A DNA stretch of 8,450 bases, from positions 1-8,450 of the forward strand of contig QILY01000167.1 in NCBI GenBank assembly GCA_003232155.1, written 5' to 3'. The position numbers and the translations under genes are program-made. The number at the start of each line of letters is the position of its first letter. Position 1 is the stretch's first letter. The stretch is from Maribacter sp. (lineage in GTDB: Bacteria; Bacteroidota; Bacteroidia; Flavobacteriales; Flavobacteriaceae). Shown here in pieces: positions 1 through 7,072 of this stretch. Under the pieces are notes generated by a model that was given only the letters and a program-made list of their open reading frames with translations, was not told where the DNA came from and ran no database searches.

Positions 1-976
1 ATTATGTATTAAGCTTTCAGGCACCGAAATTGATTTTTTTCCTTCCTCAAACTGGAAAATTTATAGATCAATGGGAAGTATTGGATATTGGGTTAGATCC
101 GGAATATTTAATAAATACGGATACCGAATATGAGATTATAGGAAAAAATGAAGTGCTTCCATTCTATATACCAAGAGAAAAATATTCGCATAAAGGCACT
201 TATGGGCATTCTTTGATTATTGGTGGTAGTCATGGCAAAATAGGAGCTGTACATTTAACTAGTAAAGCATGTTTGTATGTAGGTAGTGGATTGGTAACTG
301 CCTATGTTCCTGAATGTGGTTGTATCCCATTGCAGACGAACCTGCCCGAAGCTATGGTAATTACCGATGCAGGTGAGAAATGTATTTCTAAAATTACATT
401 TGATATTGTACCAACTGTAATAGGCATTGGTACTTCTCTAATTTTTTAAAGACTAATAAAATCCCATTAGTAATAGATGCAGATGGACTTAATATTTTAT
501 CTGCTACTACAGCATTGTTGAAAAAACTACCGCCAAAAACAATTTTAACTCCGCATCCGAAAGAATTGGAAAAATTAATTGGTAAATGGAAAGATGATTT
601 TGATAAACTTGAGAAGACAAAAGCTTTTTCAACAAAATACGATTGTATTATTTTAATAAAAGGTGCGAATACAATAACCGTGTATAACGGAAAGGGATAT
701 GTAAATACAACAGGCAACCCAGGAATGGCAACTGCAGGGAGCGGTGATGTTCTAACAGGAATTATTACGGGATTAATCGCTCAAGGCTATGAACCGTTAA
801 AAGCATCGATCTTTGGAGCTTATCTGCAGGGCAAAGCAGGGGATATCGCTGTTGAAAAAATGGGTTATCAGGCTTTGACCGCTTCTGCAATAGTAGAAGC
901 TATTGGTAGTACGTATATTGATTTATTTAAAATGGCAGAACCGCCCCAAACCCTAGAAGCTGAACAGGGTCAATAA
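1..976 (+). pseudogene. nnrD: Bifunctional NAD(P)H-hydrate epimerase/dehydratase (YjeF-type), 5'-partial and frameshifted
   Basis: The family repairs hydrated NADH/NADPH in the cytoplasm: the N-terminal NnrE domain epimerises the hydrate and the C-terminal NnrD domain dehydrates it using ADP or ATP. The frame is open from base 3 with no start in view. Its first residues (FQAPK, then FFLPQTGKF) resemble the end of a YjeF_N domain, so most of NnrE lies left of the window. NnrD then begins with HKGTYGH, the glycine-rich IIGGSHGKIGA and GSGLVTAYVPE, and stops at TAA 447-449. Matching sequence resumes in another frame from about 440 (NFLKTNKIPLVIDADGLN), continues through ILTPHPKE and the nucleotide-binding/catalytic GSGDVLTG (codons 737-760, Asp codon 746-748), and ends at TAA 974-976. 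About ten residues usual for the family after GIGTS are missing at the join. CLYVGSGL replaces the more usual ALR-GSGL, possibly a sign of relaxed constraint. It is either a true pseudogene or a sequencing/assembly deletion. The family identity is secure. Confidence 0.85.
438..449 (+). other. Frame-break junction inside the nnrD domain
   Basis: The upstream frame (codons starting at positions divisible by three) reads VIGIGTSL and then runs into IF and TAA at 447-449. The frame beginning at 440 reads NFLKTNK directly into a conserved dehydratase segment. The two frames overlap by only about ten bases. Family proteins have roughly ten further residues between the GIG turn and the FLK segment, so the simplest reading is a deletion of roughly 25-35 bases, not a multiple of three, rather than a single-base slip. 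The T6 run at 442-447 is a place where a one-base error could also occur, but that alone would not restore the missing residues. Confidence 0.7.
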
Positions 977-1057
977 TTAAGGTTTAAACACAAGTGTCAA
1001 GTGCAGATTCAAAAAAAGTTTATGGTGTTTATACGTTTATGAAAATAATTTTTCACA

Positions 1058-1085
1058 AATTAACAATTAACAATTAACAATTAAC
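1058..1085. repeat. Four perfect tandem copies of heptamer AATTAAC
   Basis: Copies lie at 1058-1064, 1065-1071, 1072-1078 and 1079-1085 with no mismatch. The array fills the right end of the convergent gap between the nnr gene and the minus-strand small gene. Its last base is the first base, on the plus strand, of that gene's stop codon (TAG on the minus strand at 1085-1087). On the minus strand the unit reads GTTAATT. It has no internal hairpin strong enough to be a terminator. The function is unknown; slippage-prone low-complexity DNA is the modest interpretation. Confidence 0.85.
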
Positions 1086-1489
1086 TACCTGCTTGCTTTA
1101 ACCCTGCGCTTTACCCATGCCAATGCATTATCGTATTTAATAAAAAATTTCATAGGCTTTTTATAGAACATCTTTTCAATATTGAAATTATGCATGTCAA
1201 TTTCTTTGACTGAAGTAATAGCGAATGCTTTTAGGTTTTCAAGCTCCCTTAAATACGTATATACTGTAGGGTCGATCGCATAAGAATTTTTGCGGAGGCT
1301 TATGTATCCAAATGGTTTTTTTCTAAAGTGAATTTCTGAAATTCCAATAATTTGATAGGCTCTTTCTATAGTTAAAGTAGCACCTTCGTCAAATATAGAT
1401 ACCATGTAATCATCGTATACTTGTATTTTGCCAACTTCCAATACATACTCTTTAACTACAATAATTTTTTTTGGTAGTCCCACTCTCAT
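1085..1489 (-). CDS. Uncharacterised small protein, possibly SpoIIAA/STAS-like fold
   Basis: This encodes 134 residues from an ATG at 1489. A TTG two codons further upstream (1495) would give 136, but ATG is preferred and neither start has a Shine-Dalgarno. The protein is basic and apparently cytoplasmic, with no signal peptide or membrane segment. The first 60 residues look like alternating beta strands (KIIVVKEYVLEVGKIQVYDD, then EGATLTIERAYQII). They are followed by a KKPFGYISLRKNSYAIDP segment, a strand-like LKAFAITS and a C-terminal FIKYDNALAWVKRR helix. This order, with the hydrophobic GYIS strand, the NSYAIDP turn and an A-W near the C-terminus, recalls small Bacteroidota proteins with a SpoIIAA/STAS-like fold. 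That is recalled resemblance, not a database match, and no biochemical role can be assigned. It lies downstream of clpC on the same strand but behind a terminator, so it probably has its own promoter. It converges on the nnr gene. Confidence 0.8.
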   Translation of the reverse strand: MRVGLPKKIIVVKEYVLEVGKIQVYDDYMVSIFDEGATLTIERAYQIIGISEIHFRKKPFGYISLRKNSYAIDPTVYTYLRELENLKAFAITSVKEIDMHNFNIEKMFYKKPMKFFIKYDNALAWVKRRVKASR

Positions 1490-1641
1490 TTCCAAAATAT
1501 TTTAAATAATGTCTCGAGACGAAAATAGACCTAATGTGAAGAGTATATATAAAATATTAGATTAAAGGCTCAAATATCGTTCATATTGCTTTTTGCTGGG
1601 GTTCGCTCTATTTTATTTCCTACTTCTATTTTTTTAAGCAC
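1490..1641 (-). promoter_or_regulatory. Leader region of the small minus-strand gene
   Basis: About 150 bases separate the clpC terminator from the ATG at 1489, so a promoter for the small gene is expected here. I found no exact match to the Bacteroidota -7 box TAnnTTTG on the minus strand. The closest string is TATTTG (minus strand, complement of 1571-1576), which lacks the two-base spacer. A perfect 10-bp palindrome, GTCTCGAGAC, sits at 1511-1520, about 22 bases before the ATG. The region is otherwise AT-rich with no recognisable RNA gene. Confidence 0.3.
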
Positions 1642-1672
1642 AAAAAAAGGAGTCAGTTTACACGACTCCTTT
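1642..1672 (-). terminator. Intrinsic terminator of clpC
   Basis: A perfect 9-bp stem pairs 1646-1654 with 1664-1672 (AAAGGAGTC/GACTCCTTT) around a 9-nt loop. Read on the minus strand, the stem is followed by a run of T (complement of the A run at 1642-1648). It begins 23 bases after the clpC stop codon, the expected place for a Rho-independent terminator. It separates clpC from the small gene at 1085-1489. Confidence 0.85.
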
Positions 1673-1694
1673 ATAGCTGAATTCTTACTAAAAT

Positions 1695-4244
1695 TTATGC
1701 TTTAGAAGATTTTTGCGTTTTTTTTATTTTGATAGTAAGCTCATCTTTCTTCTTATCTAAGTCCATATAAATACTATCGCCTTCTTGGAGCTTGGAATTT
1801 ACGATTTCTTCAGCAAGAGAATCTTCAATATACTTTTGAATAGCCCTTTTAAGAGGTCTGGCACCGTATTGTTTATCAAAGCCCTTCTCTGCAATATAAT
1901 CCTTGGCAGCATCGGTAAGATTAAGCTCATAGCCTATATCTTTTATTCTTGCGAACAGCTTATCTAATTCAATATCAATGATTTTATGTATATCTTCTCT
2001 TTCTAATGAATTAAAAACAATAACATCATCTATTCTATTCAAAAATTCAGGGGCAAATGCTTTTTTCAAGGCATTTTCTATAACACCTTTTTGATAATTA
2101 TCTGCCTGTGATTTTTTTGCAGCTGTACCAAAACCAACACCTTGTCCAAAATCTTTCAATTGGCGTGCCCCAATATTGGATGTCATAATAATGATTGAGT
2201 TTCTAAAATCAATTTTCCTTCCTAAACTATCCGTTAAATAACCATCATCCAACACTTGCAATAGCATATTGAATACATCGGGGTGCGCTTTTTCAACTTC
2301 ATCAAGTAGAATTACAGAATATGGCTTACGACGCACTTTTTCAGTAAGTTGCCCACCTTCTTCATAACCCACATATCCTGGAGGTGCACCTACCAAACGT
2401 GATATGGCGAATTTCTCCATATACTCGCTCATATCAATACGTATGAGTGCGTCTTCAGAATCAAATAATTCTTTAGCAAGTACTTTTGCCAACTGTGTTT
2501 TGCCAACCCCTGTTTGACCCAAGAAAATAAATGATCCAATAGGTTTGTTGGGGTCTTTAAGACCTGCTCTGTTTCTTTGTATGGCTTTAGAAACTTTTTC
2601 AACTGCATCATCTTGACCAATTACATTTGATTTGATAAGGTTTGGTAATTCAGCCAGTTTGTTGCTCTCAGTCTGCGCAATTCTGTTTACAGGTATGCCA
2701 CTCATCATCGAAACTACATCTGCCACATTGTCTTCTGTAACAACTTCTTTGTGAAGTTTACTATCATTTTCCCATTTTTCTTGGGCAATGGCTAATTCTT
2801 TTTCGATTCTTTTTTCGTCATCCCTAAGTTTGGCCGCTTCTTCATATTTTTGCTTTTTAACAACGCTGTTCTTTAAATCACGAACATCTTCCAATTGCTT
2901 TTCAAGCTCTAATATTTGTTTAGGAACATCCATATTGATAATATGAACCCTTGAACCAGCTTCATCTAAAGCATCAATAGCCTTGTCTGGAAGAAACCTG
3001 TCGGTCATATACCTATTCGTCAATTTTACGCAAGCTATAATGGCCTCATCGGTATATTGGACATTATGGTGATCTTCATACTTTCCTTTAATATTCTGAA
3101 GAATCTCAATAGTTTCATCAACTGAGGTAGGTTCTACTATAACTTTCTGAAAACGACGTTCTAAAGCTCCATCTTTTTCTATGTACTGTCTGTATTCGTC
3201 TAATGTAGTTGCACCAATACATTGAATTTCACCTCTTGCCAATGCAGGTTTGAACATATTTGAAGCATCTAGGCTTCCTGTTGCCCCACCAGCACCAACT
3301 ATAGTGTGTATTTCATCAATAAATAGAATAACATCATCATTTTTTTCAAGCTCGTTCATCACGGCTTTCATACGCTCTTCAAACTGGCCACGGTATTTTG
3401 TACCTGCCACCAAAGAAGCTAAATCTAAGGTTACTACACGTTTACCGTAAAGAATGCGGGAAACTTTTTTATTGATTATCCGTAAAGCCAAACCTTCGGC
3501 AATGGCACTTTTACCAACACCTGGTTCACCTATAAGTAATGGATTGTTCTTTTTTCTTCTACTTAGAATTTGAGAAACCCTTTGAATTTCCTTCTCTCTA
3601 CCAATAACAGGGTCTAATTTATTTTCTTCCGCCATTTTGGTGAGGTCCCTTCCAAAATTATCAAGTACAGGTGTCTTTGATTTTTTGTTTCCTTTTTGAT
3701 TTGCACTTCCGCCAAAAGAACTTTCCTTTTCTTCATTGGCATCTTCATTCTCACTTGGAAAAGATTCAGAAGTGGGGGCATCAATGATATCATCATCGCT
3801 TGTGATCATGAATTTAAACTGTTCTTTGACACCGTCATAATCAACCTTTAGCTTGTGGAGCAATTTTGTTGTTGGATCATTTTCGTTTCTTAAAATACAG
3901 AGCAACAAATGAGCTGTATTTATTGAGGAACTTTGAAAAAGCTTAGCTTCTAAGAAAGTGGTTTTTAATGCACGTTCAGCCTGTCTGGTTAAATGCAAGT
4001 TCTTTTTATCTTTTTGAATACCACTTGGGTTTGGGTTCGCCGGACTCAGAATCTCGACTTTGCGCCTTAAATGGTCCAGGTCAACATCAAGGGCATCAAG
4101 AATACTAATTGCCTTTCCATTTCCATCACGTAGCAAACCTAACATTAAGTGTTCCGTGCCAATGAAATCATGACCCAATCTTAATGCTTCTTCTTTGCTG
4201 TAAGCAATTACATCTTTTACTCTTGGGGAGAAATTATCATCCAT
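1695..4244 (-). CDS. clpC: ATP-dependent Clp protease ATP-binding subunit ClpC
   Basis: ClpC is a hexameric AAA+ unfoldase that recognises damaged or tagged proteins, threads them through its pore and feeds them to ClpP in the cytoplasm. The gene encodes 849 residues, somewhat longer than Firmicutes ClpC. Two Clp_N repeats cover about 1-145, followed by a Ser/Glu/Lys-rich linker at about 148-192. The first AAA+ ring has Walker A GEPGVGKS (239-246), pore loop KYRG (283-286) and Walker B ILFIDE (306-311). The middle domain carries a UVR-like coiled segment (KYEEAAKLRDDEKRIEKEL, 466-484). The second ring has Walker A GQTGVGKT (576-583), pore loop GYVG (623-626), Walker B ILLDE (645-649), FLNR with the arginine finger (734-737) and sensor-2 GARPLKR (794-800). 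VGF at 703-705 is the ClpP-docking loop, which marks it as a ClpP partner and not a ClpB disaggregase. The ATG leads straight into the canonical FSPRVKDVI start; there is no Shine-Dalgarno. It is divergent from gyrA and followed by its own terminator. No CtsR, McsA/B or MecA gene is visible nearby. Confidence 0.97.
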   Translation of the reverse strand: MDDNFSPRVKDVIAYSKEEALRLGHDFIGTEHLMLGLLRDGNGKAISILDALDVDLDHLRRKVEILSPANPNPSGIQKDKKNLHLTRQAERALKTTFLEAKLFQSSSINTAHLLLCILRNENDPTTKLLHKLKVDYDGVKEQFKFMITSDDDIIDAPTSESFPSENEDANEEKESSFGGSANQKGNKKSKTPVLDNFGRDLTKMAEENKLDPVIGREKEIQRVSQILSRRKKNNPLLIGEPGVGKSAIAEGLALRIINKKVSRILYGKRVVTLDLASLVAGTKYRGQFEERMKAVMNELEKNDDVILFIDEIHTIVGAGGATGSLDASNMFKPALARGEIQCIGATTLDEYRQYIEKDGALERRFQKVIVEPTSVDETIEILQNIKGKYEDHHNVQYTDEAIIACVKLTNRYMTDRFLPDKAIDALDEAGSRVHIINMDVPKQILELEKQLEDVRDLKNSVVKKQKYEEAAKLRDDEKRIEKELAIAQEKWENDSKLHKEVVTEDNVADVVSMMSGIPVNRIAQTESNKLAELPNLIKSNVIGQDDAVEKVSKAIQRNRAGLKDPNKPIGSFIFLGQTGVGKTQLAKVLAKELFDSEDALIRIDMSEYMEKFAISRLVGAPPGYVGYEEGGQLTEKVRRKPYSVILLDEVEKAHPDVFNMLLQVLDDGYLTDSLGRKIDFRNSIIIMTSNIGARQLKDFGQGVGFGTAAKKSQADNYQKGVIENALKKAFAPEFLNRIDDVIVFNSLEREDIHKIIDIELDKLFARIKDIGYELNLTDAAKDYIAEKGFDKQYGARPLKRAIQKYIEDSLAEEIVNSKLQEGDSIYMDLDKKKDELTIKIKKTQKSSKA

Positions 4245-4371
4245 ATAATTCGTGGTATCAACTTTAAATTTAGTAAATCTAGAACAATCTCACGCAAATA
4301 CCGTACCTATTATTTGATAAACTAGTCCGAATTGACGAAAAAAGAATCTATTTACAAAATAATTAACATTG

Positions 4372-4384
4372 TAATTGTCAATTA
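4372..4384. promoter_or_regulatory. Pseudo-palindrome TAATTG-T-CAATTA, candidate operator
   Basis: Two perfect 6-bp inverted arms (4372-4377 and 4379-4384) flank a single T. An overlapping weaker inverted repeat, AATTA/TAATT, has arms at 4361-4365 and 4372-4376. The site lies mid-way in the clpC/gyrA divergent region, 128 bases from the clpC ATG and 120 bases from the gyrA ATG. Symmetry at this size suits a dimeric regulator, but AT-rich sequence produces such matches by chance. No regulator can be named. Confidence 0.25.
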
Positions 4385-4410
4385 AACACAACGTAAAAAG
4401 TGTTAATAAA

Positions 4411-4441
4411 TTGTTGAAGAAAGTATTTGATGTATTCTTTG
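4411..4441 (+). promoter_or_regulatory. Weak candidate gyrA promoter (Bacteroidota type)
   Basis: TTG at 4411-4413 is followed after 19 bases by TATTCTTTG (4433-4441). This resembles the Bacteroidota sigma-A promoter (TTG about 19 bases before TAnnTTTG) but with three rather than two bases between TA and TTTG. A start just downstream would give a leader of about 55 nt before the gyrA ATG at 4504. The spacing is plausible but the -7 box is imperfect, so this is tentative. Confidence 0.2.
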
Positions 4442-4503
4442 AAGGCTTCGTTTTTATGTATATTGGCTTGCTTTTTAATCAAAAATAAATTTAGAGATTT
4501 TAC

Positions 4504-7032
4504 ATGGCTGAAGGAGAAAAATTAATTCCGATTAACATAGAAGATGAAATGAAATCTGCCTACATTGATTATTCAATGTCGGTCATTGTGTCACGTGCAC
4601 TTCCTGATGTTAGGGATGGACTTAAACCAGTACACCGTAGAGTGCTCTATGGCATGTACGAATTGGGCGTAAGGTCAAATAGTGCCCATAAGAAATCTGC
4701 ACGTATTGTTGGTGAGGTTTTGGGTAAATACCATCCGCATGGCGATACATCGGTATATGACTCTATGGTGCGTATGGCACAAGAGTGGAGTTTACGGTAT
4801 ATGTTGGTCGATGGCCAAGGTAATTTTGGCTCGATAGATGGTGATAGACCGGCAGCAATGCGTTATACGGAAGCCCGTATGCGTAAGATAGCTGATGATA
4901 TGTTAGCGGATATTGATAAAGATACTGTAGATCATCAACTTAATTTTGATGATTCTCTTCAAGAACCTACAGTGCTTCCTGCTAGAGTACCTAATTTATT
5001 GGTAAACGGAGCTTCGGGTATTGCAGTCGGTATGGCTACAAACATGCCGCCACATAACCTTTCAGAAGTTATTGATGGTACGGTAGCGTACATTGATAAT
5101 AATGATATTGAGATTGATGAGTTGATTACCCATATTAAAGCCCCTGATTTTCCGACAGGAGGTACCATTTATGGATATGATGGCGTAAAAGAAGCCTTTC
5201 ATACGGGTAGAGGTCGCGTTGTAATGCGAGCTAAAGCTACTTTTGAAGAAGTACAAGGAAGAGAATGTATTATTGTTACTGAAATTCCGTACCAGGTCAA
5301 TAAGGCAGATATGATCAAGAAAACTGCCGATTTGGTCAATGATAAAAAAGTTGAGGGCATATCAACTATTCGTGATGAATCGGATAGAAACGGAATGCGT
5401 ATCGTTTATATTCTTAAAAGAGATGCTATACCGAACATTGTTTTAAATACACTTTATAAATATACTGCACTACAATCATCTTTTAGTGTTAATAACATTG
5501 CGCTTGTAAAAGGAAGACCTCAATTATTGAATGTTAAAGAGATGATCCACTATTTTGTGGAACATCGTCATGAAGTAGTTGTAAGGCGTACCAAGTTCGA
5601 GCTTAAAAAAGCAGAGGACAGAGCGCATATATTAGAAGGTCTCATTATAGCATCTGATAATATTGATGAAGTAATTACTATTATCAGGGCATCTTCAAAT
5701 GCTGATGAGGCGCGTGAAAAGTTAATAGATCGTTTTAAACTTTCTGAGACACAAGTAAAGGCCATTGTTGAGATGCGTTTGCGTCAACTTACTGGCTTAG
5801 AACAAGATAAATTACGTTCAGAATATGATGAGGTTATAAAGACCATTGTCGATTTGAAAGATATTTTGGATCGTAAAGAACGAAGAATGCAAATTATCAA
5901 AGATGAGCTTTTAGAGGTAAAGCAGAAGTACGGAGATGAAAGGCGTTCTGAAATCAATTTTGCGGGCGGCGATCTGAGTATTGAAGATATGATTCCTGAT
6001 GAGCAAGTGGTAATTACCATTTCACATGCAGGTTATATCAAAAGGACACCACTTACAGAATACAAGACCCAAAATAGAGGAGGGGTGGGTCAAAAAGCAT
6101 CTTCTACACGAAACGAAGACTTTTTAGAACACCTTTTTGTAGGTACCAACCACCAATACATGTTGTTCTTTACCCAAAAAGGAAAATGTTTTTGGATGCG
6201 GGTCTACGAAATTCCTGAAGGAAGCAAGACCTCAAAAGGTAGAGCTATTCAGAACCTGATCAATATTGAAAATGATGATAAAGTAAAAGCGTTCATTTGT
6301 ACTCAAGATTTGAAAGATGAAGAATATGTGAATAGTCATTATGTTATTATGGCCACTAAAAAAGGAACCGTTAAAAAGACTTCTTTAGAACAATATTCAA
6401 GACCAAGACTAAACGGTATCAATGCCATTGGTATTCGTGAAGATGATGAGTTATTAGAGGCTAAATTAACAACAGGAACAAGTCAGATATTCTTAGGCTT
6501 GAAATCAGGGAAGGCTATTCGTTTTGAAGAAAGTAAGACTAGACCTATGGGGCGTAATGCATCAGGGGTTCGTGGAATTACTTTGGCACATGACAAAGAT
6601 GAGGTTATAGGAATGGTTTCTGTTCATAATTTTGAAGATGAATTACTGGTTGTTTCAGAAAATGGTTATGGTAAAAGATCCAGCATTGATGATTATCGCG
6701 TAACTAATAGGGGGGGTAAAGGTGTTAAAACCATATCTATTACTGAAAAAACTGGAGGTCTTGTAGCTATTAAGAATGTTACCGATTCTGATGATCTGAT
6801 GATTATTAATCGATCAGGTATAGCTATTCGAATGAGTGTTGAAGATCTTCGTGTAATGGGTAGGGCAACACAAGGTGTTAAACTAATCAATATAAAAGGA
6901 GATGATTCTATCGCTGCTGTAGCGAAAGTAATGAAGGAGGAAGATGATTTAGAAGAAGTTGATATACTTGATATTGAGGTAGATACTGAAGATGGTACAA
7001 TTATTGGTAAAGGGAGTAGTGAAGAAGAATAA
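4504..7032 (+). CDS. gyrA: DNA gyrase subunit A
   Basis: GyrA is the cleavage-rejoining and DNA-wrapping subunit of the A2B2 gyrase that introduces negative supercoils using ATP hydrolysed by GyrB. The gene is complete at 842 residues, close to the usual 820-880. The N-terminal breakage-reunion domain (about 1-490) begins YIDYSMSVIVSRALPDVRDG, then has the winged-helix motif KYHPHGDTSVYD (75-86), the active-site Tyr121 in AAMRYTE, and SGIAVGMATNMPPHN (171-185). The coiled-coil arm with its conserved MRLRQLTGLE (424-433) follows. The C-terminal beta-pinwheel (about 498-808) has the GyrA-box position as QNRGGVG (523-529) and a fuller NRGGKGV in the last blade (735-741). An acidic tail (EEDDLEEVD and onward) ends the protein. 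At the quinolone-determining positions it has Thr82 and Asp86 (E. coli Ser83 and Asp87). Length and the presence of a wrapping domain support GyrA over ParC. The ATG has no Shine-Dalgarno; the AT-rich leader is usual for this phylum. An exported TPR protein gene follows after 40 bp. Confidence 0.97.
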   Translation: MAEGEKLIPINIEDEMKSAYIDYSMSVIVSRALPDVRDGLKPVHRRVLYGMYELGVRSNSAHKKSARIVGEVLGKYHPHGDTSVYDSMVRMAQEWSLRYMLVDGQGNFGSIDGDRPAAMRYTEARMRKIADDMLADIDKDTVDHQLNFDDSLQEPTVLPARVPNLLVNGASGIAVGMATNMPPHNLSEVIDGTVAYIDNNDIEIDELITHIKAPDFPTGGTIYGYDGVKEAFHTGRGRVVMRAKATFEEVQGRECIIVTEIPYQVNKADMIKKTADLVNDKKVEGISTIRDESDRNGMRIVYILKRDAIPNIVLNTLYKYTALQSSFSVNNIALVKGRPQLLNVKEMIHYFVEHRHEVVVRRTKFELKKAEDRAHILEGLIIASDNIDEVITIIRASSNADEAREKLIDRFKLSETQVKAIVEMRLRQLTGLEQDKLRSEYDEVIKTIVDLKDILDRKERRMQIIKDELLEVKQKYGDERRSEINFAGGDLSIEDMIPDEQVVITISHAGYIKRTPLTEYKTQNRGGVGQKASSTRNEDFLEHLFVGTNHQYMLFFTQKGKCFWMRVYEIPEGSKTSKGRAIQNLINIENDDKVKAFICTQDLKDEEYVNSHYVIMATKKGTVKKTSLEQYSRPRLNGINAIGIREDDELLEAKLTTGTSQIFLGLKSGKAIRFEESKTRPMGRNASGVRGITLAHDKDEVIGMVSVHNFEDELLVVSENGYGKRSSIDDYRVTNRGGKGVKTISITEKTGGLVAIKNVTDSDDLMIINRSGIAIRMSVEDLRVMGRATQGVKLINIKGDDSIAAVAKVMKEEDDLEEVDILDIEVDTEDGTIIGKGSSEEE

Positions 7033-7072
7033 ATACATAAACATTATACACTAATATTATAATTACATTACA

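Larger units (their letters stand above)
4245..4503. promoter_or_regulatory. Divergent clpC/gyrA intergenic control region
   Basis: This 259-bp AT-rich stretch lies between the divergent starts of clpC (minus) and gyrA (plus), so it should hold the promoters of both. No open reading frame or RNA gene is apparent. It contains a pseudo-palindrome at 4372-4384 and a possible gyrA promoter near 4411-4441, annotated separately. For clpC the only exact TAnnTTTG on the minus strand is TATTTTTG (complement of 4480-4487). It lies about 235 bases from the clpC ATG and has no good partner box at the usual distance, so I do not call it. I saw no CIRCE-type (HrcA) inverted repeat. Confidence 0.7.

Noticed and set aside
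394..717. A 107-codon minus-strand open frame across the nnrD break point
   Set aside because: It lies antisense to well-conserved NnrD coding sequence, has no family resemblance, and its codons mirror the real frame.
1018..1040. Three copies of GTTTAT at 9- and 8-base spacing after the nnr gene
   Set aside because: The spacing is irregular, the unit is short and AT-rich, and it forms no hairpin; probably chance.
1595..1616. Segment containing GGGGTTCGCTC that briefly resembles a tRNA T-arm
   Set aside because: It lacks the flanking paired stem and T-loop consensus, and no anticodon or acceptor arms are nearby.
4480..4487. Exact minus-strand TATTTTTG, matching the Bacteroidota -7 box, as a clpC promoter
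   Set aside because: No TTG partner lies at the expected distance, because that position falls inside gyrA. It would also give an unusually long leader.
4959..6020. Several 60-78 codon minus-strand open frames inside gyrA
   Set aside because: They are antisense to conserved gyrase sequence with no independent signals; mirror frames of a real gene.
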